Source: Polyodon spathula
Taxonomy: Eukaryota > Chordata > Actinopteri > Acipenseriformes > Polyodontidae
Assembly: GCF_017654505.1 (NCBI RefSeq)
Contig: NC_054539.1
Location: 73,161,913-73,225,912, forward strand
DNA length: 64,000 nucleotides
Direction: 5' to 3'
Positions within the stretch are counted from its first letter, which is position 1, and every line of letters begins with the position of its first letter. The position numbers and the translations under genes are program-made. The notes under the pieces are model-generated. The model was not told where the DNA came from. It did not search any database and was given only the letters and a program-made list of their open reading frames with translations. Below, one piece after another: positions 1-12,973 of the stretch.

Positions 1-1808
1 TTCCTTTTACTAGTTTTTGTTATGGGAACACATTAACCTTTTACAGGGAGTGTTCATTTGAACAATGTCCACATAGGCTGGGTCTCTAGTCATCTATATG
101 ATCCAGTTTAAAAAATGTGGTTTATTCAAAATATTCGACATGCTAGAACTACTGTGCCTTTTATAAGGTGAGGGTAAGAAATTGCCTCTATAGAGCAAAC
201 ATGATCAGATTTCAATGAAGAGTTTGGTACTCTGACCAAAGTGAAGAAAACAATGAGAAACTCCTTGCCGGAATAAAAACCAAAAATACAAGAGTTACCG
301 TGGTGCATCATGCAGGGGTTGTTGCAGCAACCTTTTAAAACATGTGCACAACACTTTTAAAAGTTACTGCTTGAGGAGTTTGGGCTGTAGGCAAACTGGA
401 GGTCTTAGGTCATTAAAAATCTCCCTTCAGGATAAAACACAGCTATGCTGTAGGGTGCATCATCTAATATTCAAGGGCTGCCCTGTCTAAGCTCAGAAAC
501 ACGATCTTCCATTTTGCTCATAGCATACCACAGCTGGTGCCATTGAAACAACCTTTACTGTCAGCGAAGATGCTTTCCCAAGTGGACAACATAAAAATAA
601 TCTCCTTTTCCACTCCCCCTAGACCTCCCAGTAACGTAATTATACACCAGTGTGCATCCCACATACTGTAAGTCCTGTTTAAATTGGGGTTTATGGATAT
701 GGTATGGTCTAATAGCATTGTGACATGATGAGACACCTATAGCAAGGAAACTGCTTGCAGACCTAATTGACAAGCAGCAGGAAAAACATGAACATTTAAT
801 CTTTTTTTACATATAGTTCTGTTTTATATCACCAGTTTTTTCATGCACTAATGTATTCCTTATGGTGTTAGTGACAGGAAGCAAATATTCATTGGGAAAA
901 TCAATACAATAACACAGCATACAGCCCATTGAGTCCAGTATAATGTAGACCTACAGTGCATCTTTCATCACTAGTGAACAGCAGTAGAAAACTTTGAAAG
1001 TGTGGTCTCCAAAGAAGTCTAGGAGGGTGGTAGAAAAGTAGACCTTTTGGGTGGAGGGCATCATGTTATTGAGAGCCAATAAACTATCTCTGATTTGAAT
1101 TCTTTCAGGCTCTTTGCACTTCTCTTAACAAGCGGAATGCATTCTGTAATAGTTTATTGCATTTTGGCCTTGGTCTGAAAATAAACAAAAATCACTGTCA
1201 TTCAGAAACTGCTGTAAGGCTCATCCAGTTTCCAGTAGTCATATCAGGGGGATAGAGAGACCTAATCTGCAGAGGGGAATAACGTGCTTTTGGATTCAGG
1301 ACCATACATCGCCAGCAGTGAGCATCAATCATGCCTTCCAAGAAGTGAGCCGTGCTGTAAAAGGAACTGGTCTGTGTGCAGATGTCCTACATGGAACTGC
1401 AGCCAGCTTTGTGCTGCAAATAGCACAGCCTGCCCTCCCCTTCATTTCTTTCCTTCTTCATTTCTTTTCAGAGAGGAATAAAATAATGTTAACAGTGTAA
1501 AACTGCTGCAACTGTTTAATTTGTGTAGGAGTATCTAAGTGAAAGTAAAAAAAAAATCTATACTGCACAGGTTTTGTTTGGTTGGGCATTACCGTTGTGG
1601 TCTTGGCAGAAGCTGTGAAAATATTTTTAGATTATAAATAAAAAGAGCTGCATTCATCTGGTTGGTTTGGTTTTTTTCTACTACAATGAAAGAAAAAGCA
1701 TGTTTTACAATAAATTAAAGTTTTCTTTATATTATGACTGAAAAAAAAACCATGAGAAAGTATTGTCATTTAAAATAGTCTCTATTGACTTATTGCTGCC
1801 AGCATCGG

Positions 1809-1868
1809 CATGCTTGGGAGCGTCAGCAAAGACATGCTTGGGAGCGTCAGCATAGGTATGCTTGCGAG
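1809..1868. repeat. Short 24-bp tandem repeat (about 2.5 copies)
   Basis: The motif CATGCTTGGGAGCGTCAGCA recurs with a 24-bp period starting at 1809, 1833 and (diverged) 1857. No function is apparent. Confidence 0.7.
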
Positions 1869-2297
1869 CCTGTTCATTTGTGGCATGTGATGTGTTTTAT
1901 TACAAGATGCAAGCCTTGCACACGCAAGTAGCTGTGATCATGCTGGACCTGTGTTTCAATGAACTACAGCATAGCACCCTCAACCCCACACACACATTTA
2001 CCTATACTGTAAATAGTATAGCAAATATAGATGGTCCACGTTTTCCCACGTGCAGTTAATAAAAGTGATCATTTGGCATAACGTCTTTATGTTGATAGAT
2101 TGTTTCAGGTTATAAACACAGCCCCCCCCCGATGTCCTTCATGAGCTACCGTTCCTAGAATATATATAGGTCTAAATTATAAATCTTACTAGAAGTATTT
2201 CTAATGATAACAAACCGTTATTTTGAGGTGCTATGAAAAATGAAACAGGTGACATCAACTATATAGATAGTGAGTATGAAGTATGGTACAAATTCAA

Positions 2298-2395
2298 TGG
2301 TTTAAATGGTTCGAGATTAATCTGAATGAACATCCCTGAGTTTATTGGTTTAAGTGGTTCGAGATTAATCTGAATGTAACATTCCAAGTTTATTG
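2298..2395. repeat. 48-bp direct duplication, two copies
   Basis: Two adjacent imperfect copies share GGTTCGAGATTAATCTGAAT and begin at about 2298 and 2346. This is a simple local tandem duplication in non-coding DNA. Confidence 0.75.
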
Positions 2396-2784
2396 ATAAC
2401 ATCCTGTACTCTAGATAAGTCAGTGGAGCAGAAGAAGTTTATGATACATACAATAAAGTTTATACAGACATGGTGGCGAAACATTTTAAATTGCTGGTTT
2501 ATGACACTACAGTATATACAAATACATGTTCCTTTGTTGAAATATGAAAAAACTGAAATCATTTTAGCACCTGGATATTAAACCACAAAGTGTAGTGCAT
2601 TATTTAAAGCAGAAATGAAAGCAGTTTCATGGAGTGTAATTATAGTAATGAATGGGAGGCTAACACTCTTTCAGTGTGCAGTTTGTTACTGACTCACAAA
2701 AAATTCCAGACTGTAATTTGTCTATTATTCATGCTTTGTAGGCTTGGTTTTTAGTTCCAGAATGAATTAGTAAATTAGTATCAG

Positions 2785-2840
<56 letters not shown>
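2785..2840. repeat. (TA)n microsatellite
   Basis: An uninterrupted alternating TA run of about 55 bases. Confidence 0.95.
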
Positions 2841-2842
<2 letters not shown>

Positions 2843-3422
2843 TCAGCATTCCAATTCTCCAAACATACATTTTTTCTTGTAGAGGTGTACAGTTAACAGC
2901 TGTTAGACAAATGGGAAAACTTAGATATTATTACCCCATGGATTTTACCTGGAAGACAACACATGTCTATAACTTATTTTAGGATTTCTACCTCAGAACT
3001 GTCTGTGTCACAGTGTTCTTGAGGAAAATCACTATCATCTAAACTTCATTAGAAGTAAGAAAACATTCAAGAATTTCCTAGCAAACATGTATTTAAGGGT
3101 CTTTTTGGTGATGAAATAGACCCTTAAGGAAACACATTGAAAATATTACATTTGATTAAATATCATTATTGTTTGTTCCCCCAGTCAATTATTACAGTCC
3201 TTTTTCTGAGTTTTTCTTTTGCTTCATTCATGAACTCAGAAACGAAGCCAAGACTACAAACACCGCAACAGAATGTCTTTCTTTTTCTCTACATGTATTT
3301 TTTCCATTTAATGTTTACTACAATTTTTGGTGAATGTTGTGCTTTGCGAAGGAGCCAAGTTAACTGGACACCAAGGTTCTGTATTTAATCACGGAGTATG
3401 TATAGCACAGGCAGCCACAGTG

Positions 3423-4595
3423 CAAGCGTTCCCCTCTCCACATACCTCAACCCTATACTGCAAGCATTCCCCTCTCCTCACACCTCAACCCTATACTGCA
3501 AGCATTCCCCTCTCCTCACACCTCAACCCTATACTGCAAGCATTCCCCTCTCCTCACACCTCAACCCTATACTGCAAGCATTCACCTCTCCTCACACCTC
3601 AACCCTATACTACAAGCATTCCCCTCTCCTCACACCTCAACCCTATACTGCAAGCATTCCCCTCTCCACACACCTCAACCCTATACTGCAAGCATTCCCC
3701 TCTCCACACACCTCAACCCTATACTGCAAGTGTTCTCCTCTCCACATGCCTCAACCCTACACTGCAAGTGTTCCCCTCTCCACATGCCTCAACCCTATAC
3801 TGCAAGCGTTCCCCTCTCCACATGCCTCAACCCTATTCTGCAAGTGTTCCCCTCTCCACATGCCTCAGCCCTATACTGCAAGCATTCCCCTTTCTACATG
3901 CCTCAACCCTATACTGCAAGTGTTCTCCTCTCCACATGCCTCAACCCTATACTGCAAGCATTCCCCTTTCTACATGCCTCAACCCTATACTGCAAGTGTT
4001 CTCCTCTCCACATGCCTCAACCCTATACTGCAAGTGTTCCCCTTTCTACATGCCTCAATCCTATACTGCAAGTGTTCCCCTCTCCACATGCCTCAACCCT
4101 ATACTGCAAGTGTTCCCCTCTCCACATGCCTCAACCCTATACTGCAAGCGTTCCCCTCTCCACATGCCTCAACCCTATACTGCAAGTGTTCCCCTCTCCA
4201 CATGCCTCAACCCTGTACTGCAAGTGTTCCCCTTTCTACATGCCTCAATCCTATACTGCAAGTGTTCTCCTCCACATGCCTCAACCCTATACTGCAAGTG
4301 TTCCCCTCTCCACATGCCTCAACCCTATACTGCAAGTGTTCTCCTCCACATGCCTCAACCCTATACTGCAAGTGTTCCCCTCTCCACATGCCTCAATCCT
4401 ATACTCCAAGCATTTCCCTCTCCACATGCCTCAACCCTATGCTGTAAGCATTCCCCTTTCTACATGCCTCAACCCTATACTGCAAGTGTTCTCCTCTCCA
4501 CATGCCTCAACCCTATACTGCAAGTGTTCCCCTCTCCACATGCCTCAACCCTATACTGCAAGTGTTCCCCTCTCCACACGCCTCAATCCTATATG
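3423..4595. repeat. 38-bp minisatellite, about 31 units
   Basis: The unit begins CAAGCATTCCCCTCTCC and ends CTCAACCCTATACTG; successive units start at 3423, 3461 and 3499. Early units read CTCACACCTC and later ones CCACATGCCTC, so the array has at least two variant blocks, and a few units are 36 bp. Because 38 is not a multiple of three and the unit lacks stops, the array is open in all three + frames (apparent proteins of about 300 to 450 residues). These overlapping frames translate the same repeat and I do not call them genes. Confidence 0.95.
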
Positions 4596-4599
4596 GAAG

Positions 4600-7413
4600 A
4601 GACCTGTCTGGAGGAGAGGAGAAGACAGTTTGGTCTCCACAGCCATCTAATCCTAGTTCTCAACAAAAGTGCTTATTAGAGCCAACTGTGATTGGATATT
4701 TACAATGTGAGTGCTACCCAATAAGAACAGACCTAGACCACTGGGTTCTTTTCCCACAACAACCAGTAGAAAGCAATGACGTGCTGGCCTCACATCTCAT
4801 CTAATCCCCTGAGGAATCCTGTGCAACAGATTTATGGATTTCAGCAGCAGCATCAGAACTAAGTTAGTGAGTCACCTTTTAACACACTCCAGAGCTGTCC
4901 CTCTGCGTTGAGAATTAAGTGACCAGCAGTACTCTAGATATCATAGAAATAGGGCATGTAAATTTGAAGGGGAGCTAAAAACAAACCTGATTGGTGGCAC
5001 ATGCCAGACTGTAGGCAGATGAAAGGTCAAACCGTCTGTGTTCAGGATGCTATTAGTAGTCATGGAAATGTCACAGCACCATTGTGTTAAACTTGTTTTT
5101 TTTTTGTTAATGCAAGATACAATATATTAGAATGAAGCTCAGTGCCTTAAGAAACAGCTGTGTTTTTATTTTATTTTTTAAATCTTAGCCCTATGCAAAC
5201 TGATGTTGATACAGCAGTGTGACAAAACGGCTATTTCCATACTGTACAAAAAACAACCATTTAAATCAGTGATGAAGTTCAGATACTTGCTTAATAAAAA
5301 TATATATTTTTTTCGTTTTGGAAAATAATCCACAGACTAGGCAGGTGTATAAATGTAGATGTCTGCATTCACGCGACAGGGTTAAGTATTGGTCTAAATC
5401 AATTGTAAGAAGTTTTCAATTTTCTCAGCTAAATTCTAACCTCTCATTTAACCCAAGTGAAGCCCGATGTGACTTCACCACATTAAAAAAAAAAAAAAAG
5501 GTTTTACTTTCACCACGCTCTCATTCCTGTCTCCAGCACAGGGCTCAGACTCGTCTTCACTCCATTTGGGGGCGCTTGCGGTTTTTTATTTTCTTGCTGC
5601 ATGACACGCGATTTAGATGTCTTTCTTTTTTTTGTTTTACTGTTTCATTTAGATATTCTGATAATGTGAAATGTGAACAAATCGAGGATCCAGTGATCTG
5701 GATTTCTGAATACTTCAGAAGAGAGAAGCTGGTGAGGACTGTCACTCACAGAGGCAGACAACAGTTTTTGTTACACCCTTCTCTTATGTTATCTTGTTTA
5801 CATGTAGCTGAAAGCTAAAAATGCTGGGGACTCCCACGAAATATTGCCATTAAGGTTAGCACTGGAATCCCTGTTCTCTGCAAAGGTGTGAATGGGACGT
5901 ATGAATACTAGCTTTAAATAGACACAGAACCACACAAAACAAAACATTGATATTTGCATCAGATTTGATGCTGGAGCCACAGGGAGTTTAAAAGGTTTTT
6001 TTTTTTTTTGTTTTTTTTAAGATAACATTTGCCCTACCCTGCAGTTCTGTTCAGTGGTATGGACCCCATAGCACACAGCAATCATTTCAAAGTCAATTTT
6101 CATGATAAAGCATTTTGTTAAGTATTGTGTTTTGTTTTCTTCTTCTTTTTTCTCTATTTATTCTTCAGTAAGAAAGGCAGTATTATTAAGTAAAACTATC
6201 CCATTTAAAGTCCTGGATTTTATTTTATTTTTCATTTGATCTTAATTCTGCCTACTGAGCCATTTTTAACGACTCACTCAGAAGTGAAAAAGCTATGTGG
6301 CACACATTCATATAGTTTTGCTTTTATCATACCGTATATTTATTTATTTATACTTTTTAAGTTAATATAATTTGTCAGCTGTGATATTTACTATAAGAGA
6401 TAGCATTTTAACGGCAGTTACCTCCCACATAGGTTTCCGTTGAGAGCTAAACTGAAGAGTCACAGACCAGTTTAAAACGTCTCATTGTCTCGGTAGAATG
6501 CGTGAGTGGCTTTTACAGTGGGCACATGCCTCGAATGTGGAAGGATCAGACTGAACACGAGCGTAAGAATACATTCATGTTACTGCTTGCAATATCTCCT
6601 CACTATCTAACCCTATATTTCTCATTTGCTTTAAATTTAAAATGTCATTTGTGTGGGATTGTTGTGTACAGTTACTTATTGTTTTAGTATACAGTATAAT
6701 TGTAAATCTCGAAAAACTACTCACTTCTAAATCTTTTGTAGTCATTTTTGTATTACTTTAGTATAAATACATGTTAATTTGGATTCATATGTTGATTTTT
6801 TCTGACTTTATGTGAACGAAAAGACACACATTTGCCCGTTTTCCCATTGGAAATAGTGATATTTTGAAATATCACTGTCCTAGTCACAAAAGCAAAGTTT
6901 TGTGGGGAATAATAGCCATTTTCTATACTTTTGAGGCATAAGCAATTAGGAAATAACACTTACTACCCAGGAACAAAAATTGTGTTGCATAGTGTAATTT
7001 ATAAACTGTCACAGAAACCCAAGCTGGAATTGTTTTCCTGTAACTCACTGAAGAGACCCGTCTATTATTTTTTTTTATAATACACGGATACCCTTGTGAT
7101 GCTAGTATTAAAGAAGACGAGGTTCAGCAGTATAGTAGTTTTTTTTTTTTTTTTTGTTTAGTAGTGTGCAGTTATTTCTGTTTAGCTCAGCTCACCGCTG
7201 CCACCCCTGTGCTTGACTCAGAAGGTGGTAGCTGGTGCACGCTGGGCAGAGCCTCAGTTGTTTTTTTTAAACGTAGTATTTCAGTGCTGTACAGATATTC
7301 TATGCCGTTATCTGTTAGCGCTTCAGCTTTATTTGGATGATTGCCTTTACCTTGCTTTAAATCCCCGTTCCTCTCCAGTTTCTCTGAGATGTGAATGTAC
7401 CAGCTTCACTTCG

Positions 7414-7450
<37 letters not shown>

Positions 7451-7682
7451 ATTCTCATTTTGTTGATCATTAATTAACATTTCTGTACTGTACGGTCGAG
7501 CGATTGAAAACGAGACATATTGTGTTTGAATTGAAAGTGATGGTCTCAAGGAGTCGTATGGGTCAAAGTTCGGGTATATTTTTCTCTAGAGGAAATATCA
7601 CTTTTTGATGTTACTGCTGTGCAATTATGCCTTTTTTTTAATGGCTCAGAATGCAAATATGACACATTATATATAATATCTC

Positions 7683-7744
<62 letters not shown>

Positions 7745-8440
7745 GACCAGCATTGCAGTAACTCGCTAATAATTACCATACAATACCACTTTGTACTGTA
7801 GTGACAAAATGATGTTTATGTTAGTTGAGTTGGGACTCAAGATTCAATATTCTATATTTACAGACTCTTGGTTCATATTCTCAGGGTTTTGCTTTTGTGT
7901 TGCTGCTGCACTCCATCTTACAGTACTGTGTTCTATATTTAGCAGCATAAGGTTTGCTGTTGTGTGTTAGTAAGAGTGTTTGTATAGGTGCTTTTCCATT
8001 TCTTGCCCTTTTGATAATTTTAAAAGGCAGAATTGTGTATGTATTTGTTAAGCAATACATTTTCAGCACTGTAGTCAGTTGGATGACAGAGCTGCATTCT
8101 AGCTTATATCCTCTGCAAGAGAAGAGCCATTGGAAAGGGCAAGTTTAACATCATTGTCAAGCAGTCTTTTATATTCTCCCTTCTTTGTTATTGAAATAAG
8201 TTTTTTACTAATACCACAGAGTCCTGTCAACAGGACCAGCAATAGCTTAGAGGCTTATCTATAAATGTGCAATGACTTGCTGGAGGCCCACAGACTTGCC
8301 TCAGATTTGCTTAGAGTTACATTAGACTGTGTTGTTATAGCTTAAGATGTTATCAGCAATTGCTTTGAAAAAGAGCAAAGATACTAAAGAAGGTTAATAA
8401 TGCACACAATGTTATTTAGAGAGTTTTCATTATATATGCT
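4600..8440. other. Non-coding stretch with simple repeats
   Basis: No gene is supported. It holds poly-T runs (for example 7418-7447), a TA microsatellite and AT-rich unique sequence. An open frame at 5318-5818 has no recognisable domain and no splice context. Confidence 0.5.
7685..7742. repeat. (TA)n microsatellite
   Basis: A pure alternating TA run of nearly 60 bases. Confidence 0.95.
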
Positions 8441-8454
8441 ACCTTTTAGGTGAC

Positions 8455-9245
8455 ATTATCCACAGACAGAGTGAACTTCCATTGCTATGCTGATGATACC
8501 CAGCTATATTTGTTCTAAAGCCAGGAATTTCTTCTGCCTGGGTGTTATTAGCTACTTGCCTTACAGGCATCAAGCATTGGATGTCACATAATTTTCTAAT
8601 GTTGAATTCAGATAAAAGAGCTTATGCTAGTGGGCTCACAGAACCAACTAAAAGGAAATGTGAAATTAAAACCTAAATTATAAATTAAGAGTTTGGGGGT
8701 CATCTTTGATCCTGATCTATCATTTCAGACTCATATTAGGGACGTTGCTAAAGTATCTTTTTACCCTTTTAGAAGTCTAGCCAAACTTAGACCAATTATT
8801 TCCGTATCTGATGCCGAGAGACTAATGCATGCCTTTGTTTCATCTAGAATTGATTATTGTAATGGACTTTTTTTTCTGGTTTCCCAAAACATGTGGTATC
8901 CCGCTTGCAGCTTGTTCAGAATACAACCGCTAGAATTCTAACTAAAACCTGGAAAAGTGAACATATTACCCCTGTTTTGGCTTCTTTACACTGGCTCCCT
9001 GTGCAGTATAGAATTGATTTATAAGATTTTTCTGTTAACTTACAAGGCCCTGTAGATTAGCACCTAGTTTTTTGCAGAAGTTACTGACCCCGTATCTTCC
9101 AAACCGCACTGTAAGATCACAGGATGCGGGGCTGCTGGTAATTCCTAGTGTAATCTATACCCGACACAGTTCAGAGCCAGCTTGGGGAGAAGGCTGGTGT
9201 TAATAGCTTCTATCTGTAAGTTCAGATGAGGACCTGATTGTGTCT
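8455..9245 (+). mobile_element. L2-like LINE reverse transcriptase fragment (decayed)
   Basis: Conceptual translation shows the reverse transcriptase motif YADDTQLY at about 8485-8515. A downstream block (8690-8880) reads LGVIFDPDLSFQTHI and then AERLMHAFVSSRIDYCNGL, which is typical of the post-catalytic region of L2/Rex-type non-LTR retrotransposons. A further piece near 8965-9020 reads like ITPVLASLHWLPVQYRIDL. Stops and frameshifts between the blocks show it is dead, and the 5' end is missing. The family assignment is from motif recall; CR1 or Rex1 are alternatives within the same superfamily. Confidence 0.8.
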
Positions 9246-11330
9246 TGTATGTCATTGTTTTTGAATCAGTGTGCTAAAATGTACAGCATGATTGTATTAT
9301 TTGTTCATGAAGGTACAATATTATTGTGGCAATAGTAGCTAAATAGCCAACCCATTTCTGCCAGTTTTATTAATGCTGTATATTGCCTCTGGTGCCTTGG
9401 GTTTCTGTTTCAGATCTCCGGAGAGATGATGTTCTCTTTCTGCCTACATGTTGGATCATTGTCACAATTCATTTTGTACTGTGCATTGCTAAAATTGTAA
9501 ATAGCGGTTTGCTGTTTTGTACTGAATGTTATAGATTTACAAGCCTAGACTTTTTTTTTTTTTTTAATGGTTTAACATGTTTAGTATTCGAGCCATAAAG
9601 TACAAATTTTATTAAATAAAAACAAAAACAGCATGTGCCTCTGAAGTTTAGTCCCTGCAGCACAGAGCACGGCTTCCCAACCCTGGTTCTGCACACCCCC
9701 TCCTGCGTCTGCTGCTTTTCATTCCAGCTAAGCTCTCAATTACTTAATTAAACCTTTATTTAACAAATGATTGGCTTAATTAGACCTTTTTTTTTTAACT
9801 TATTTTCAGCTCTAAACAATTTCAGATTTCAAGTTAGCTATAACATTTTATAAGTAACTTGAACTCTGAAACATTTTAGGAGCTGAGAGCAATTTAAAAA
9901 ATCTAATTAAGCAAATTATTAATTCAATGAAGGGTTTGGTTAAGTAATTAAGAGCTCAGTTGGGATGAAAACCAGCAGACACAGGGGGTCCCCAGGACCA
10001 GGTTTGGGAAGCCTTACTCTACGCTGCGTGGACTGAAAGAGGATCTTTGATGACTGGTTGTTGATAATCATTTAGAAGTCAAGTCTGCTGGAACACATTA
10101 ATGCAATATAAGGGCACCGCTGTATGCTTTATCAGGAAACAGACAGGTTTTTGTTGTTGTTGTTGTTTTGTTTTTCAATTAAAAAGAACCTGCATTGCTT
10201 GATTATTTGTTGACAAATTATAAACCCCTGATAAGTGATACCAGTTTGTAAAGCACAGTTATTGTGGGTAGAAATTATTCATCCAAGGTGCATGTATTAA
10301 TCCTAGGGTGTAAATGAGAGCCTGTTGTCTTTCTTTATGAGAGACAAGAATTCTTTAAGTTTCTAAGAGTTATTTTTTTCTGAATTCACCGTTTTAACAG
10401 AAACATAGTTCTGTGTGGATTTAAATTCTTAAGTGGAAGAAGCGTCGCAGGGTGGGAAACTTCAAGTCGCTACCGTACTGCTCAGGTAGTCTTTTGTTTT
10501 ATAACACTAAACATAAACACAATAAGGTGTGTGCCAGTGGAAAGGAAGTGGTTGTAGAAGTACTCTTGTTGCTGTTTTCTTTTTTAATTTTAACCAAGGT
10601 GTTTGAATCAGCATGTGACGTTCCCTTGCATAGTGTTAAATAGCTGTTCCACTTGTGAAGCTTCCTGGGATCAGTGCAGTGGGGTTTACAGGCCCGCTCC
10701 ACTTTGTGTTCACACCCTTTCCTGTAGCAGCACTGCTATAGAAGTATGACCTCTTTGGATAAACCAGCCTCCGTCACGCCTTTACTTTTGCAGGCTTTTC
10801 TACGTCATTCATTCTATAGCACGCTTTTTGGCTGTGGGAAAATTTAAGGAGTGTGCTTCTGAATTAGTATTTACCCTGTATTTATTCAGCCTCTCTTGTG
10901 ACAATGCATGTTCAGAAAACAGGTTCATTAGAAATTGACAGATTTCCCAAGGGTGTTATATCCACAGAACTCTTGACTTTCTCAATACTCTACTATACAT
11001 ACTGTGTAGTCCTCTAAACTCAGCTTTAGTTCCTGGGGCAAGGATAGTGTCACAGCCCAGGCTGGTGAATGTCAGGAAGGAGACCCAGAGACAGAAGCTG
11101 TAAGTTTAAGCACTACTGCGCATGTTTAATACGAAGACAGTACAGTAATCCGTTGCATATCTAATCCTAATATACTCATATCGATTGATCCAATGTGATG
11201 GAAGCAGGGATGTTCTTTACATGTTAAAGGGATATATGCTCTTGTAGCTATCAGGAATTCACAAAGCAAGGATGCTAATCAATTACTAGCATGTGTGCAT
11301 TACAGCATGTCAGTTGCCATGACATATTGT
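9246..11330. other. Non-coding stretch between LINE fragment and Tc1 element
   Basis: No gene is recognised. It contains the foldback element at 9671-10013, a short (TTG)n run near 10150, and otherwise unique AT-rich DNA. Confidence 0.5.
9671..10013. mobile_element. Foldback (long inverted repeat) MITE, 343 bp
   Basis: The element is almost wholly an inverted repeat. The left end GGCTTCCCAACCCTGGTTCT pairs with the right end AGGACCAGGTTTGGGAAGCC. The arms (about 170 bp each) stay complementary to a centre near 9840, where TTCAAGTTAGCTATAAC faces its complement. Inner matched blocks include CAATTACTTAATTAAACC and its partner near 9940. There is no coding capacity. The ends resemble those of hAT-derived foldback MITEs, but I could not define a target duplication. 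Confidence 0.8.
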
Positions 11331-11331
11331 A

Positions 11332-12071
11332 TACTGAACAAAAATATAAATGTAACATGCAACAATTTCAAAGATTTTACTGAGTTACAGTTCATATAAG
11401 GAAATCAGTCAATTGAAATAAATTCATTAGGCCCTAATCTATGGATTTCACATGACTGGGAATACAGATATGCATCTGTTGGTCACAGATACCTTAAAAA
11501 AAAAGATAGGGGCGTGGATCAGAAAACCAGTCAGTATCTGGTGTGACCACCATTTGCCTCATGCAGCGCGACACATCTCCTTCGCATAGAGTTGATCAGG
11601 CTGTTGATTGTAGTGTGGAATGTTGTCCCACTCCTCTTCAATGGCTGTGCGAAGTTGCTGGATATTGGCAGGAACTGGAACACGCTGTCGTACACGTCGA
11701 TCCAGAGCATCCCAAACATGCTCAATGAGTGACACGTCTGGTGAGTATGCAGGCTATGGAAGAACTGGGACATTTTCAGCTTCCAGGAATTGTGTACAGA
11801 TCCTTGCAACATGGGGCTGTGTATTATCATGCTGAAACATGAGGTGATGGCGACAGATGAATGGCACGACAATGGGCCTCAGGATCTCGTCACGGTATCT
11901 GTGTGCACTCAATTAGCTTCTTGATATGCCACACCTGTCAGGTGGATGGATTATCTTGGCAAAGGAGTAATGCTCACTAACAGTGATGTAAACAAATTTG
12001 TGATCTTTTATTTCAGCTCATGAAACATGGGACTAACACTTTACATGTTGCGTTTATATTTTTGTTCAGTG
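11332..12071 (-). mobile_element. Internally deleted Tc1-like transposon
   Basis: Both terminal inverted repeats are present: TACTGAACAAAAATATAAATG on the left and its complement GTTTATATTTTTGTTCAGTG on the right, each flanked by TA. The element is about 740 bp, against roughly 1.6 kb for full Tc1 elements. The - strand still encodes the C-terminal end of a Tc1 transposase (frame 11531-11872, ending INSMRRRCVALHEANGGHTRY). The catalytic core is lost, so it is non-autonomous. Confidence 0.9.
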
Positions 12072-12541
12072 TAGAAAACAATGATAGCTAGCTATTAAGA
12101 TTGCAAAGTGAACAGTGTTTAGATTTGGGAGAAAAAAAACTAATTAATTTTCTTGGTTCTTGTTGTTAAAAAAACAGGGTACTCAAAATGCAGAATTCTA
12201 TAGAAAGTGTCATATCTGATCCTGCAAGATGTAATCCCCTCTGTTAACCGATGGACCTCCGGCATGTGTCATTTACACACGCTGCTGCCAACTGATGGAA
12301 AATGATCAATGCATATTTTTTGGGTCCAAAACAGCTCTTAGCAGGTCAGCTCTTTGCATGACAGAATGGATTCAGTTGCAGACAAAAAGAAAAGAGAAGG
12401 TGGTGTGTTTGGGAATTCAGTTTCACTTTTTTCCTGCTGTCACTTCATGTAACTGCCGCATATAACCATGTTCAATAAAATAAACCAGGAAGCAGGGGAT
12501 TCATGTAATTACTGTACCATTAAACAGCTGAAAGAGGATTT
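12072..12541. other. Non-coding stretch
   Basis: Unique sequence between the Tc1 element and the hAT fragment. I see no gene or repeat in it. Confidence 0.5.
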
Positions 12542-12900
12542 ATTCACAGGTAGGTTTGAATTCTTCGTATTGCTGAAAAGCTTCATTCTGCAGTTGCATT
12601 GGACATAGGGATTGTCAAATAGAGGCAAATGAGTTTATCAACTTGTGCAAGGAGTTGGCGTGCCCCCTCATCAGCTATAAGTATTTTCATGACAGTAGAC
12701 AGCTTCATCACTTTGTTTATCCTGGGTGTCATCTTCTGACATTGATTGAATGTTTTCAGCAGATCTTTAAGCACGTGGACACAATCAAAATCAAAGTCAT
12801 CAGCATATAAATTGCAGATTTTATTCAGAATTTCAACAGTATCTCCATTGGCTGCTGAAATCACAAGATTCTCGATTTGTTTTGTTTAAGATTTGTTTCC
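12542..12900 (-). pseudogene. hAT transposase C-terminal fragment
   Basis: The - strand reads LICLYLTIPMSNATAE, then a stop, then SFSAIRRIQTYL. That is the hAT dimerisation signature, in which the stop occupies the place of the usual arginine in AERSFS. Upstream, the frame 12583-12864 reads LNKICNLYADDFDFDCVHVLKDLL, similar to ZMYM1-like hAT transposases. It is truncated and has an in-frame stop, so it is a dead fragment. No terminal repeats were identified. Confidence 0.8.
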
Positions 12901-12973
12901 TGATTAAACCTCTGATCCAGTTCACAGGTAAGAATGTTGAAAAATATGTTGGTGAAAATATCCTTCAGGAGTT

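Larger units (their letters stand above)
1..3420. other. Non-coding stretch upstream of BACH2
   Basis: I see no convincing gene here. Open frames are short and unrelated to any family I recognise. Because the first BACH2 coding exon lies downstream and mammalian BACH2 has very long 5' non-coding introns, this is probably BACH2 upstream or intronic DNA (inference). It holds two small tandem repeats, a TA microsatellite and several A or T runs, listed separately where they are distinct. Confidence 0.5.

Noticed and set aside
3327..4679. Three overlapping long open frames (450, 349 and 306 residues) on the + strand
   Set aside because: They are all translations of one 38-bp tandem repeat in different frames, with no splice context or family resemblance.
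5318..5818. A 166-residue + strand open frame
   Set aside because: There is no domain, no splice signal and a poly-A run in the middle; I treat it as chance.
7213..7473. Open frame of 86 residues ending in a phenylalanine run
   Set aside because: The end is a poly-T tract and the rest has no recognisable domain.
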